Below, in pieces: positions 21,201 through 32,400 of a stretch of 64,000 bases of DNA; position 1 is the stretch's first letter; each line of letters begins with the position of its first letter. The notes under the pieces were generated by a model. It had not been told where the DNA came from and ran no database searches. It was given only the letters and a program-made list of their open reading frames with translations. The stretch is from Asterias rubens (lineage: Eukaryota > Echinodermata > Asteroidea > Forcipulatida > Asteriidae), in assembly GCF_902459465.1 (NCBI RefSeq), contig NC_047064.1:6474762-6538761 (forward strand). The letters are read 5' to 3'. The position numbers and the translations under genes were made by a program.

Positions 21201-22163
21201 CGAGATGATGTTTGCTTGGGCTCCAGTGTCTATTTTCAGTTGTAGACGCTTGTGGTTCACCTTCAGATTTACGAACCAGTCTTTTGTCTTGTCTTCGTGT
21301 TTGTCTGTCTCTTCATGTGTACCCACAGGGCCTATGAAGAGTTCTTCCATCTGTTCTGAAGCCGCGTGTATAGCTGCAGTATTTGGCGTAGCCTTCCAAC
21401 CACTGCGTGCCCTGCAGCATTTGGCATAGTGATTGGGTTTCTTACACTTGTGACAGGTCTGTCCATAAGCTGGACAGCTTCTTGGAGGGTGTGATGTCCC
21501 ACATCTGCCACATGTCCTTTTCTTTGTTTCTATTGTGCTTTGGGTTTTTGCCTCCTTCTTCTTTTGTTTGGGCCTAACTCCAACTTTATGCACAGCTGTT
21601 GCCGCATTGTTATTTTCTCCTGTATTGCTCAGGCTTTCTATCTGTGTTTTGCTTGCTTCTGCAGCACGGCATATCTCTATTGCTCTGGTCAAGTCTATCT
21701 TGCTTTCCCTAAGCATTCGCTCCCGAACAACATCACTGGTCACGCCACATATTATGTTGTCGCGTATGAGGCTTTCTGTCAATTCCCCAAATTCACAATC
21801 TTTGGCCAGTGTTTTTAGTTCAGTTACAAAGTGGTCGACTGTCTCACCTTGATGTTGACTTCGCTTGAAGAACTGATGTCTCAGGAACGCTTGTGATGTG
21901 TTTGACTTGCAGTGAGCCTCAAACCTTTCTTTGATTTTTACAAGCTTTTCTTTGTCGTCCGGTTGTTCCCACTTGAACGTGTTGTACAATCGCAGCGCGT
22001 CTTCTCCCGCTATGGTTAAAAAGAGTGCTGTTTTCTGATTGTCAGGCTTATTGGTCTTTCCGGTGGCGAGCATGTACAGGTCAAATCGCTGCAAAAACCA
22101 TTTGTAGTTGTCCGCTAGGTTTCCCTGCAATGACAACCCTTTCGGCAGCTCAATTTTGTCCAT
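18279..22163 (-). CDS. gag-pol: Gag-Pol polyprotein of the Ty3/Gypsy retrotransposon
   Basis: One frame of 1294 codons starting 38 bp inside the 5' LTR. In order: a Gag region with a retrotransposon Gag-type helical core (about 1-170); two zinc knuckles (C218-C221-H225-C230 and C237-C240-H245-C249); an aspartic protease DTGA at 312-315; reverse transcriptase about 440-620 with YIDD at 582-585; RNase H with D731, E768 and D793; an integrase zinc site (H950, H953, C980, C983); and a D1014-D1067-E1103 catalytic triad with 35 residues between the last two (D,D-35-E). A basic C-terminal tail follows. All catalytic residues expected for copy-and-paste transposition are present and there is no stop or frameshift, so the copy looks competent. 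The 3' non-coding stretch to the LTR is about 400 bp. Confidence 0.97.
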   Translation of the reverse strand: MDKIELPKGLSLQGNLADNYKWFLQRFDLYMLATGKTNKPDNQKTALFLTIAGEDALRLYNTFKWEQPDDKEKLVKIKERFEAHCKSNTSQAFLRHQFFKRSQHQGETVDHFVTELKTLAKDCEFGELTESLIRDNIICGVTSDVVRERMLRESKIDLTRAIEICRAAEASKTQIESLSNTGENNNAATAVHKVGVRPKQKKKEAKTQSTIETKKRTCGRCGTSHPPRSCPAYGQTCHKCKKPNHYAKCCRARSGWKATPNTAAIHAASEQMEELFIGPVGTHEETDKHEDKTKDWFVNLKVNHKRLQLKIDTGAQANIISQNTLKQIRRNPQVTNTAVRLINYSGEKIPVVGKCIIKVCHRGISHKLEFVVVESGQNLLGLDAAIKMQLIKRIDNMEKTDITKEYADVFDGTGCFDRCHHIKLDENATPVVHPPRRVPFALRDRLKEELDRLVEHNIVEKVDYPTDWVNSLVIVEKPNGKLRLCLDPKELNQAIRREHYHIPVIEELVSKLDKAQYFSILDANNGFWQVPLDKQSSDLCTFNTPFGRYKFMRLPFGIHSASEVFHKRMSELLENVDGAVCYIDDILVYGKSREEHDARLRQVLEIARAKNIKLNKAKCKIAQTEIQYLGRELSREGIKPDKAKVKAILEMPTPESRKDLERFLGMIQYIGRFIPSLSAMSAPLRILLKKETEWHWEKEQEDAYNKLKNLATSTPTLKYFDVDTPVELSVDASKDGLGAVLTQEGNPVAYASKALTQAEKGYAQIEKEMLAITFGCQKFHQYIYGRHVTVISDHKPLEAITKKPLSTAPPRIQRLLLAVQKYDIKVVHKPGTSKEMIIADTLSRAYLPTEQTGDDKNEIEMQVHMLVSNLPMSDVKRCEFRETTKKDKTLQMVTTTVLNGWPNTKQEVPDEIRPYWDFREEIHVAEELLFKGDKLIVPKALQQEMLNKIHSSHLGINKCKARARDTLYWPGMSKQIEDMCSRCAICLEHRKSNMKEPMIPHTTPERAWSKVGTDLFYLGSRTYLIVVDYYSKFPEIMLLDDTTSKGVITVLKSIFARHGIPDHVISDGGPQYSSNAFREFAHTWQFNHVKSSPGYAQSNGMAERTIQTVKQMLKKANKSNQDPYLSLLEYRNTPIDQHLGSPCQLLMSRRTRSILPTHAKLLQPKVQTDIQQQLINRQTVQKMYHDRNSSKLPNLNIGDTIRVQQKDGTWKPAVVTQKTQEPRSYIVRTPMGELRRNRKHLLKTKEDPPNLEPPDLDHVSHKRSQQLDENPQTVVQQSRSGRMIRQPRRYVEEC

Positions 22164-22182
22164 TTTTATGGACTTTTGAAGT

Positions 22183-22200
22183 GTTTCACTTCTGACACCA
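22183..22200 (-). other. Primer-binding site, tRNA-Leu type
   Basis: Immediately inside the 5' LTR the element strand reads TGGTGTCAGAAGTGAAAC. The first ten bases are complementary to the CCA-bearing 3' end of animal leucine tRNAs (…CTGACACCA), with a mismatch or two further in. The tRNA assignment rests on recall of tRNA-Leu ends. Confidence 0.75.
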
Positions 22201-22351
22201 TGTAATGTGCTTCAGAGACCCGCCATGTTTGTGTATCAAACTGTTTCGATTTATTGATCAATCTGTAATCACATTAACATTCACATGAGGGCGCTATAAC
22301 AAAACTGTATACTTATAGTATTCAATAGTACATGTAGTTGAATACATGACA
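22201..22351 (-). repeat. 5' LTR of the retrotransposon
   Basis: 151 bp, apparently identical to 17710-17860, followed by the ACAGC target duplication at 22352-22356. Confidence 0.97.
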
Positions 22352-22356
22352 ACAGC

Positions 22357-23020
22357 CTGCCAACCGAGTCCAATTTTATAAAGCTACTAAGCACAAAAAC
22401 ACGTTAAGCAGACCCCGCCTACCAGACAAACAACCATGTTAGGTATACTATTTGTCCCTGGTTCACTAGTTACGTCAGCTAAGCGGAAAACTATTGTGAA
22501 TAATTTGTCATTGCTACGCGAATTTTGGCCAAGAAGTTTTTCGAGAGCTGTGAGTAACATACACTGTTGTGCTCAACTTTGTCATCACTGGTTCCCTGTG
22601 TACTTCTGCTTAGCGCCAAATGATTGTGACTTTTAACTGCTAAGCAAATGTACGGCCAAGAATTGTTTTGGAAGAGCTGTGTGTTACACTGTGCTCGTCT
22701 TGGTCAGGTCCCCTTTTTGCAGATAATAATGCTGTTTAGAAAACATTACATGATCAAGGTGTCAGACTACTTTTTGCCAGCGGGTGAGCAGATCACAGGT
22801 TTTTCATATTTGTTTCTATAAGTAATGTACAATGTACACATTATTAGGTAGAACTTAAATATCTATAAATTAAGGAATTTTGAGTTAAACTGAGTTTATA
22901 AATCTCCACAGACTGTGGTTAGTTCGTCTTAGTACTGAGTTGTAGTGTTAGTCACAAAACAACTGCGATAAACTGAATGTTTAATCAGTTATGTTATAAA
23001 TGGTTAGTTTCTGATTTAAC
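22357..23020. other. Intergenic, no gene recognised
   Basis: Contains words such as AGCTACTAAGCACAAAAACACG and CTGCTTAGCGCC reminiscent of the CTAAGCAC-type inverted-repeat elements at 59879 and 62705, but no complete copy could be delimited. Confidence 0.4.
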
Positions 23021-23483
23021 TTAAGGCACTGGACATTATTGGTAATTACTCAAAATAACTTGGTAACGAGTAAGGGTGAACTGTCGATAGTATACAGCCC
23101 GGTTCATACTTTCTGCGAATGTGAATGTGATGCGAATTTGACGTGACTTTGACGTCACAACTCTGCCCTCTCTGCGATATTCAGAAGAGAGTTGCCGACA
23201 ACTCAACCCTTGCGAATTTGTGACGTCAACATTCGTGTCACATTTGCATGAAGTATGCATCGGGCTTGACACATTGTGAGAAAACGGCTCCCTCTGAAGC
23301 AACATAGAAAGAGGTAATTTCTCACTCAAATAATAAAAAACTTCAGCTAAAGCCTATTATTATATATCTGAAAGCAGACTATTCTCTTGCGAATTCGTTT
23401 ACCAATTTAGCCCCAAATTTCTCAGGTTTGCAAGTGAGAACATAGGGAATTGACAGTAACCAAACATGTCCAGTGCCTTTAGG
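23021..23483 (+). mobile_element. TTAA-1 MITE interrupted by a second element
   Basis: Starts TTAA-GGCACTGGACATTATTGG and resumes after the insertion with CATTGTGAGAAAACGGCTCCCTC, ending CCAGTGCCTTTAG. The 173-bp interruption is annotated separately at 23095-23267. Confidence 0.85.
23095..23267. mobile_element. Nested MITE with CAGCCCGGTTCATACTT ends
   Basis: The left end CAGCCCGGTTCATACTTTCTGC and right end GCATGAAGTATGCATCGGGCTT are imperfect inverted repeats of about 30 bp (not all bases shown). The core has paired GTGACGTCA/TGACGTCAC words. The surrounding host MITE reads through when this segment is removed, which dates it as the later insertion. A degraded relative is at about 49300-49408. 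Confidence 0.8.
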
Positions 23484-24201
23484 AGTACAGTGTGTTGTGT
23501 AGATAATATTAAAATGTCACCATCACTGTTTTTAAACGATACACATCAAAATTGCAGAATAATTTGGTTCGTGTGTTTTACAATAAGAAAGTCCTGAAGT
23601 TACATTCTGGAAAAAAAATGTTTCCTCCAACAAAACCCTCCTACACTTGTGACACTTTCCAGCAACTTGACCAACTATTTGAAACCTGCATAGTTGTTGT
23701 GGTACTGTGTAGGCCTATGGTGCAGCAACTATGCTGTTTTGTGGCTAATCTTTGCACAGCACTAAGCCTGTTCATGTATTTAGTACTGTTCATGTATTCA
23801 CCACATGGTTGCATGTTAGTGTAGTGCATCTCTACTCCAAAACCACAGCAGATGATATTGATGGGTAAATAGTATAAGGGTTAAAAAAATTGCATTTTCA
23901 AATTTGGATTGGTAGGAGTTTTTTTTTTGGACAAGTGGATGTCTAAAACACATGGATGTACAACATGCAATAAAAAATGTTCAAATAGAAAAAAAAAAAC
24001 TATTGGGTAAAGGCTACAAAAATTCGGAAAGACGCTGCATTTGTAATAAAATTGAAATTCCCTATAAAAGTAAGATATAATTTATTGTAATATACCATAA
24101 TGATTTGTTCTCAATTTGTTTTCTATATAAAGATATAAATAGAAGCAGATTTTAAATGCAATTATTAATATTCACAATATAAAAAAGACAGATTTAAAGA
24201 T
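23484..24201. other. AT-rich intergenic sequence
   Basis: Poly(A) and poly(T) patches; no gene recognised. A 90-codon open frame at 23552-23824 lacks support. Confidence 0.4.
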
Positions 24202-24202
24202 G

Positions 24203-24542
24203 TGTTAAGGCACTGGACACTTTTGGTCATTACTCCAAATAATCTTCATCATAAAAACCTAGCGAGCAAATGGCGAGCAGTTGATAGTATAAAACATTGT
24301 GAGACGGATCCCTCTGAAGTAACGTAGTTTTTGAGAAAAAGGTAATTTCTCGCTCAAATATTAAAAGACTTCAGCTGATACCTTTTACAATGCATCTCTG
24401 TAAGCACACAAATTTGTGCAACAAGGGTGATGACCAATTGAGTCCACATTTCTAAGGTCTGTTATTTTATGCATGTACGAGTACATAAAGTGAGAATACC
24501 GCTCTTTGACAATCATTACCGAAGGTGTTCAGTGCCGTTAAT
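24203..24542 (+). mobile_element. Diverged TTAA-1 MITE
   Basis: Begins TTAA-GGCACTGGACACTTTTGG and ends GGTGTTCAGTGCCG-TTAA. The internal palindrome is reduced; the ATAGTATAAAACATTGTGAG and TTTTTGAGAAAAAGGTAATT landmarks remain. Confidence 0.85.
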
Positions 24543-24636
24543 AGTATATGGAGGTAATCAGTTAAAATTGGCAATTAAACTAACTAGCTGCAGATGAATT
24601 GCATTCTGTTCAACAATTTAAAGTACATAATTTGTG

Positions 24637-25005
24637 TCGTGGCCGAGTCGTCAAGCACACTGGTCTCGAGGTCTGGTGTTAATTTCTGAAAAATGGGTTT
24701 GGGAGTCTTGGTCTAGAAACTTTAAGCAAGACACTTGACCATTCATGCTTCATCATCCTTTGGATGGGACAGAAAGCCGTTGGTTCTATGTGTTGTGTAA
24801 TGCCAAGTTACACTTTATCATTAAGAGAAGGGGGTTCGCCCCAGTGGTTGGCTGCAGGCTGTGCCACAACACCATGTAAATTGTTATGGTGCTTTGAAAA
24901 TAAATTGGTCTTACATTTCAAACACAGCTCTGCATACCTTATAGAAAAACAATATTGAGCGCTTTGAGACAACCTCAGGTGTGATAAAGCTTTAAAAATT
25001 TTGTT
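24637..25005 (+). mobile_element. tRNA-derived SINE
   Basis: The head carries pol III A-box-like sequence (GTGGCCGAGTCGTCAAGC). The body word AAGCAAGACACTTGACCATT-x-ATGCTTCATC-x-T is shared with 25679-25945 and, reversed, with 28925-29240. The tail ends ATTGAGCGCTTTGAGACAAC-type sequence and a T/A-rich end. Confidence 0.7.
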
Positions 25006-25084
25006 TTACCCTTTCACCGATGTGTGTTAGCACTGTATACTCAGTACTTTCCCGAGTCATGTGGAAAAATTCACAGGCATGTTT

Positions 25085-25176
25085 TATTAAGTCATATTAC
25101 TCGGGTGGGATTCGCTCCCATGACCCTTGCAATTCTAGAGCAGAGTCGAACCAACTAGACCACCGAGATTGCCCGG
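25085..25176 (-). mobile_element. tRNA-like SINE head
   Basis: On the - strand it reads GGGCAATCTCGGTGGTCTAGTTGG... then GGGAGCGAATCCCACCCGAGT, with A-box-like and B-box-like segments at tRNA spacing but poor pairing for a functional tRNA. Probably the head of a tRNA-derived SINE, not a tRNA gene. Confidence 0.6.
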
Positions 25177-25678
25177 TAGCTGTTGGCTCGTTTGCAAAGT
25201 TCTGTTGACTTTAAACTGCAGTCCTGAATCCATCAAGCTCAAGAAAACCTTGCAGATTGATTTTATAAAAATAACTTTGAATTTGACAAAACTTGCTATA
25301 CATGTTCTTGTGGCACTACTCCGTTAATTTGGCTGTGAAGTAAATGAACCATTTGGTATAAATACATGTATGAGATTAGGCAACCATTTTAAATCAACGA
25401 CATTGCAAAAAATAAATCTTGTCTTATAAGAAAACTTTTAAATTTGTTTCACTTTTTTTAAACTGAACTAAAGACATGGTTTTCATCAAGTGACAATTTT
25501 TATATTTTATTGTACTGACGCAAACAATTTTTTCCTCTAAAGTTGAGAGAAAGAAGACCCTTGATGAAGATTGAAAATTGTTCATCACCACACACCATCC
25601 CCCACCCATCCATTTTACTTGCTCCATGAGCCAGTAAATTTCTGACTGCTTACGAAATTCAGTTACAATAATGGGTGT

Positions 25679-25945
25679 GGTGTATCGAGGCCAAGCGTGT
25701 GTAGACTCGAGCTCTTGTGTTTCTGATCAGCAGAGTGTGGATTCGAGTCTCGGACCTCACGTGTCCTTAAGCAAGACATTTAACAATTATTGCTTCATCA
25801 TTAGGATGGGTTTTTAAGCCGCACGTCTACAAGTAATGCCCCTATCAAAACCCTGTACACCCAGTGTGGGTTTACTACCCCTATGCTAAAATTACTGGCT
25901 AGTGGTGGAGAGGGCTCCAATTTACACCATGTGCGTTTTGAACAT
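25679..25945 (+). mobile_element. tRNA-derived SINE
   Basis: A TGGATTCGAGTCTCGGAC B-box-like motif is followed by the shared body AAGCAAGACATTTAACAATT-ATTGCTTCATCATTAGGATGGG. Same family as 24637-25005. Confidence 0.7.
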
Positions 25946-26053
25946 TATGTATACATGTACCATGTACATATAACAAGGTATTGGTGAATTTTAAATTGTC
26001 AAATTTGATAAATTGTGAACTTATTTTTCAGGAAAGATATGTTTTTCCACAAA

Positions 26054-26059
26054 TTTATT
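26054..26059 (-). terminator. Likely polyadenylation signal of the ABHD2-like gene
   Basis: AATAAA on the - strand about 100 bp beyond the stop codon at 26162, giving a short 3'UTR. Confidence 0.55.
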
Positions 26060-26161
26060 CCGAATGGAGACTTTTACCCTCATTTGGTCGAGCTGCTCAG
26101 TCTCTGAAAAGTACGGAGATACATTTTGCAAAAGTTCAAAGTAATAAAAATCACACACACA

Positions 26162-26413
26162 TCACATATCTGCCTGACTTAGTTTTCGCGTCTCTATGAC
26201 TGCGTTTGTGTAACTGATTACCGCCTTATCCATCCAAGACACCGTGTTTGGCACCAGGAGGCCTCCTTCAAAGAATCCAAGATGGCCGCCGTGTTTGGTC
26301 AGGACGTACAGGGCGTTGGGCGCTTCTTTTGCGTACTCGTGCGGGGTGAGGTTATACTTTTTTGGAATCAAGTGGTCATCCCCTGCGTTGAGGAGCAACA
26401 GTGGTAGATGAAT
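26162..26413 (-). CDS. abhd2: abhd2 coding exon 7 (C terminus)
   Basis: Acceptor CCTTTCAG before 26413, stop TGA at 26164-26162. It encodes residues 326-408, including the catalytic Asp (NAGDD) and His (HGGHLGFFEG), then SWMDKAVISYTNAV, all conserved in ABHD2. A G-run (26422-26437) lies just upstream of the acceptor on the + strand. Confidence 0.95.
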   Translation of the reverse strand: MHLPLLLLNAGDDHLIPKKYNLTPHEYAKEAPNALYVLTKHGGHLGFFEGGLLVPNTVSWMDKAVISYTNAVIETRKLSQADM

Positions 26414-29400
26414 CTGAAAGGGGAGGGGGGGGGGGGGAAATAGAGGAAAAATAGAGAGGAACTGGTTATCAGGAGAGAAACTAATAGATGGATTTCCCAG
26501 GGTTATGAGATGCTTATGAGGGCTTTGTGTTAGCTTATAGACTGATCGGAACCAAACTCAGTCAAGCTTCTTAAGTCTGCTTTAAGCCGCACATTCTCTC
26601 ATTTTGCTCCCCACACCTGTATCGAATAACCTCTTTGTTGCTGTAAAAGTGGCCATAAAGTAGGGCAGGCTGTATGGGTGTCTAAATGCAAACAAAATTG
26701 AGGCTCGTTTAAAGGTCTTATTGTCCGTTGTAGATATAATGCCTGTCATGGTAGTGTGTTTCAGTCTTTAATAACTGTTTTGAACCCAACAGATTCCTCA
26801 GGTGGCCTTAGTATAAACACTTTAAACAGATTCCTTGTGTTTCATATTATCTAATAGATCTTCTAAACAGGTAAAAAGTACCTTTTTGATGTGACTTGCG
26901 CAACTGCATTCTTTATAAAAGTCTTCACAGCTCCTACTGCGAATCATTTTGCTGAAAGACAAATCAAACAATTAAATAATTCTTTACTTTAATAAGAATC
27001 CTTTTAATTAAATTAATTTTTTTCACTTAATTCTCTAACTATTTCTTTTTTATCTTAAAAATATTTACAGTTTACTCTAAAAGAAATACTTGTGTAAGTT
27101 TGTTTGCATTTTTTCGATAGTAAAGATATTAAGACTGCGACTGGAACCTCTATGTTTACAGTTTACTCTAATATTTACAGTTTACTCTAAAAGAAATACT
27201 TGTGTAAGTTTGTTTGCATTTTTTCGATGGTAAAGATATTAAGCCTGCGACTGGAACCTCTTAAATATCAAACAAGTTAAGATAAAGAGTTCAATAAACA
27301 AAACACAGAAGCAAAATGAACATTTTAAGTTTCAAACAAAGGGACATTTCACTTGGGGGCACTGCTTCTGCTGAGACGGTCTCTGACATGGTGCACCTTA
27401 CAAATATAAGCCCATGAAAGACTTGGTAAGTTTCTCATTTCTAAGAATGAAAATCAAAGCGATCAGGCCCTTAAAATAAGAAAGTTAAACATTTTCATTC
27501 CTGAGTACTGAGTAGGTTACATGTAGGCCTACAAAAATTAAGAATATGAAACATTTATGTAATCATACATTTCAATAGTAAACGATTATAAAATAAAAAA
27601 TACACGAAATGCATTTGGTTCAAACAGAGACATTTAAATTCAAATTCCCAGTCACCTATAAGAAGGTAACTAGACTTTTGTTAAAGTCTTTCCTTTTTTT
27701 TTTTTTTTTAAATGATTTACCAAAATCATGCCAGCCTGCAATACAAACAAAATCACACATACATGAAGTGAATGCATAATGAACATTATGCGAACAGTTA
27801 AATCACTCAAAAAATCATTTGCAATCTTTCATAGAGTGACAGAAAAAGGGATCACTGTCAAGACACATTTGAACATAATAAAACACATCCATAACAGTTG
27901 TGGTTAATAATGCAAGATCACCAAACAAGCAAATATTTACAAATAAATGACACACAAATGATGAGCTGTTGTTCTACAACAAAGAAGTTACAAATCTGAA
28001 AGGGGAATGTAATTTAATTTGATTTAACGTCATTGCACAAATTCAAGTTAAGCACACAAAAAGATGAAACACTACAAATAATATCAAGCAATTATGTCAA
28101 ATATCAGTAATAAAAATGAGGGAAACCGACTCGGTAAATTTTAATAATTTTATGAAATTGGGCCCCAATTTTCATGGCTCTGCTAACCGCTGAATTCTGC
28201 GCTTACAATCATCATTCGCTACGCTAGCTATGTAGGCATAGAATGCCTGGTAATATGGACTACGCACACGAACAAGCCAAAATTCCCTGCTAACTGGTGA
28301 AATCTGCTTGATGCAAGCACAGAATTCCGTGCTTCTAGAAGCGCCGATTATTTGCTTATAGTAAGCAGAGCCATGAAACTGGGCCCACTCAGTGAGTACT
28401 TGTATGTGAGGAAACTTACTGCGTCAGATGTTCATCCAGGTGAACCAAACTAGTAGAATTCATGATTTTGTCCACGTTATACGTGATTGGTTCCTTGTTT
28501 CTTGACCTCCAGTAGGTGCGAGCCTGGTCACCAAACAACATGCTGCTGTTGCGTCGTATCTGCATCAACATATTCTGAGCCATCATGAAGTTATAGAGAC
28601 GTCGGCAGTTCTCCCATTCATGTAGTACATCCGTTGCTCTGTGAAAAACAGGGTTGTGATGGAGAAAACAAATGAAATTGACTATTTCTCAAACATGAAA
28701 ATAAGGCCAAATCCGAATTGACGGCTACGGCTTTGGCTACAGCTGTTGCTAAGGATGTCCTATACCTCAACACATGGTGACGCGGAAATCTAGCCATAGC
28801 CGTAGCTGTAGCCGCTAATTCGGACACGGCCTCATAACAGTGGCTTCTTATATAGTGTGCATATCCGTCACTCAGTGAAGCTCAAGGTGCTTTCTGTACA
28901 CATGCTGTAAGGTATGTGGGACTATGTTTGAATTATGAGCTCAACTCATTTTAAACTAGCACCATGCAATGGCAAGGTGCTGTGACGCAAGCCAGGAACA
29001 TCGTGGCTAACCCCTTCTCTGTTCGATAAGTGCACTGGATTCTTTTTTTGTGCATTACACAACACACAAGACCAACAGCTTTTAAGCTGTCCCATCCGAA
29101 GGACGAAGCATGCAGTGGTTACATGTAAGTGTCTTGGTTAAGGCCACAAGTGACACGACTGGGACTCAAACCCACACTTTGCTGATCGTAAACACCGGAG
29201 TTTGAACTCAGTACTCATAACCACTCAGCCACAATACTTCTATGTGAAAGGCATCGTCAACTCAATTAATATTTTGCTCACAGGGCTGTTTTTCTTTGAA
29301 GGCAATTGCTTGAATCAAATACATGAAAATCTTTGTATTTAAAGCAGTTGCCTTTTGTTTTTGGAACCGTTGATTATTTTTCTTCCAATAAATGTAGATG

Positions 29401-32400
29401 TTAACAAGAAAATTTCATTCCAAAAGGTGGTCACGTTTCTGAATAAACAAAAATCCAGCGAATTATGTCCGTATGTCACTAAACACCCACTTGTTAACCA
29501 TTATCCCTGCGAGAACTTGACCCTGGGTTTGAGTCAAAATAATCAACCATTAGTTAATCGTGGTCAACACTCAAACTTGCTCCTTGCTTTTTGAATTCCA
29601 ATGAAAATAATAACAAACAGGAGCTTACTTTGTAATGTCGTATCCCTGGCAGACAGACACCCCACACAGGAACATGTTCTGCCTCTTTGGTTCCTCCCCC
29701 AGGTACTTAACGATGATATTAGCTCCCATGCTGAATCCTACACTGATGAAACCACTGTGTGGAAACTTCTCTCTCATGTGGTCTACCATTACACTATACT
29801 CCTCCGTGTCTCCTATTTAACGCAATAATAATAATAATAATAAAATAATTATAATAATAAATCGGTTTTTATAAAGCACTTTATACACCCGAAGGGCATC
29901 TCAAAGCACTTCCCCTTGTACTCATCTCTGCCATAACAGGTACCCATTCACCCCTGGTTGGAGAGAAGCAATTAAGTGTGTTGCTCAGGGACATAAGTGT
30001 CAGAACTGGGACTCGAACCCATACTCTGCTTGAGTTTGGTGCTCTCAAATAAGTTTCATGCAAAACATTATTTTAAGTAATTACCAATATGCCAATAGGG
30101 TCTAGTGCCTTTACGTCACACTAAGAGAAAGTGATCCTATAGCATCCACAGATCAAAGTAGACCGAATCAAGACTAATGAAGCAGTTTTGTTTGCGGTCT
30201 CTGCTGCTTATTACAACATTAAATTTAGATATCTGTTCATGGTGAAGGTGGGGGGGGGGGGGGGGGTAGTCCTGGGCTCAAATCCCACACAAGCAGTCTG
30301 TGGGTTTTTCCATTTCCATACGGGACCTGAAAAGTAGTGATCATTAAGCCTGGCGAAAAGAAAAATTAACTACTCGAACAGTGGTGCCTCAAATACATTC
30401 GCTTTCAACACTGGTCACGAAGGAAAGTGTCACTCATGTCTGATTGTGTTTCATAAGTAAATTATGTCTTTGTGAATAGTCGTGGGCGACAAAATTAGTT
30501 CACCAAGCAGGTCGTCACCACTATGTTTGGAGTCAAGGTGGCACGTTAAATCAAGTAGCTGCATTACTCAACTTTAAGCAATCAATAATTGCGACTTTGA
30601 CATTAGTCGCACTAGTCACCCAGGCTTTAGTAATTAAAGGAACACGTTGCCTTGGATTGGTCGAGTTGGTCTTTGAAAAGCGTTTGTAACCGTTTGTTAT
30701 AAAATGCAAATGGTTGGAAAGATGTGTAAAAAGTAGAATACAATGATCCACCCAAATTTGCCTTGAAATTGTGCGGTTTTCCGTTTACTTTGCAAACTAA
30801 CACGGTCGGCCATTTATGGGAGTCAAAAATTTGACTCCCATAAATGGCCGAACATGTTAGTCGACGAGGTATAAGGAATACCACGCAATTTCGAGTGAAA
30901 CTTGTGTGGATCATTATATTGTACTTAGGCCTGATTCTACTTCTAACTTCTAATTTTATAACAGACAGTTACAACCGCTTTTCCTAGACCAAGTCGACCG
31001 ATCCAAGGCAACATGTTCCTTTAAACAGTGCTTATAACATTGGTATGAGGATACAAAATATTCTATATCCCTGACCCATCCTTGATGCAAACAAAACCTC
31101 AATCAAAGTTGCCTTGATGGGTAATTCCAGGAAGTTTCTATATCCCTGACCCATCCTTGATGCAAACAAAACCTCAATCAAAGTTGCCTTGATGGGTAAT
31201 TCCAGGAAGTTGTGACAATACCTTGCTCCCCATTTACAATTTCCTGATTGACATTTTGATAAAAAAACAAACCTTACACAGTGGTCAAAATTTGGTATAT
31301 TTCATGGTAGTCAGGAGGGCTAGTAGCCCAGAATTTGTCAGTAGTTTTGATGATTGGTAGCCCGAAAAACATTACGCCTTGAGTCATTGGTCACCGAAAG
31401 TACTTCATTTTACAACACCACTAGCCCGCCGGGCTATCAAACTGGTAAAAATGGGTAACATGGCTGTTAAAGGAACACGTTGCCTTGGATCGGTCGAGTT
31501 GGTCTTTGAAAAGCGTTTGTAACCGTTTTTTATAAAATGCATATGGGTAGAAAGATGTTGTAAAAGTAGAATACAATGATCCACACAAATATGCCTCGAA
31601 ATTGCACGGTTTTCCTTTTACCTCGCCGACCAACACGGTCGGCCATTTATGGGAGTCAAATTTTTGACTCCCATAAATGGCTGACCGTGTTAGTTCCACA
31701 GTAAGGAAAACCACGCAATTTCGAGGCTAACTTGTGTGGATCATTGTGTTCTTCTTTTAAAACATCTTTCTACCCATATGCATTTTATAAAAAACGGTTA
31801 CAAACGCTTTTCAAAGACCAACTCAACTGATCCAAGGCAACGTGTTCCTTTAATCTGGTAGTCCCAAGCTAGCAGGCAAGTGGCAATTTCGACCCCAGCT
31901 TTAAGCAGGGGTAGAAGTTAAGCGCGCTTTACGCATTTACGCTGGTTGAATTAGGGCACCCCATACATCCAGTAACTACGCTTATCTCACATTATCTTGA
32001 ATTATTGTTCACAAAATTATTGTTGCCAAGCTTAAATAAGGCATGTCAAGCTGATATAAGGAAACGCTTAAAAAAAATGTGGGAAAAAAATTATGAAAAG
32101 AAAAAAAAATAGAAAAAGAAAAAAAAAACGGGAAAAAAAATCAGCCTGATGAATAAAAAAGCAGATCTGTTTTAAAGCTAAGATTTCCCAGGCCTGTGTG
32201 CTTACCGTAAGTAAAAATCCGTGGAGACGTCAAAGGCACATTAGGTAGTGATCCTAGATGATTGAGGACTGCTAACCGGAAACCATTCGATTGTGCATAA
32301 TCTACAAATGTTCTGATGTAAGCTTTCTCGCTGTTGTTGGCAATCCCTGGCACTACACATACTGTATAATCCTCTGCAAAAGACACAAGAACTCAAAGTT

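Larger units (their letters stand above)
17705..22356 (-). mobile_element. Complete Ty3/Gypsy-type LTR retrotransposon (Mag/SURL-like)
   Basis: The element proper is 17710-22351 (4642 bp), flanked by the direct duplication ACAGC (17705-17709 and 22352-22356). It has two 151-bp TG...CA LTRs that I read as identical, a primer-binding site next to the 5' LTR, a polypurine tract next to the 3' LTR, and one uninterrupted Gag-Pol frame. Domain order protease-RT-RNase H-integrase places it in Ty3/Gypsy. A single fused frame, tRNA-Leu-type primer site and short LTRs fit the Mag/SURL group known from echinoderms; that finer placement is inference. There is no envelope frame. Identical LTRs and an intact frame indicate a very recent insertion. 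Confidence 0.96.

Noticed and set aside
25090-25175. Possible tRNA gene on the - strand
   Set aside because: B-box match is good but stems are imperfect; the sequence matches the head of a tRNA-derived SINE.
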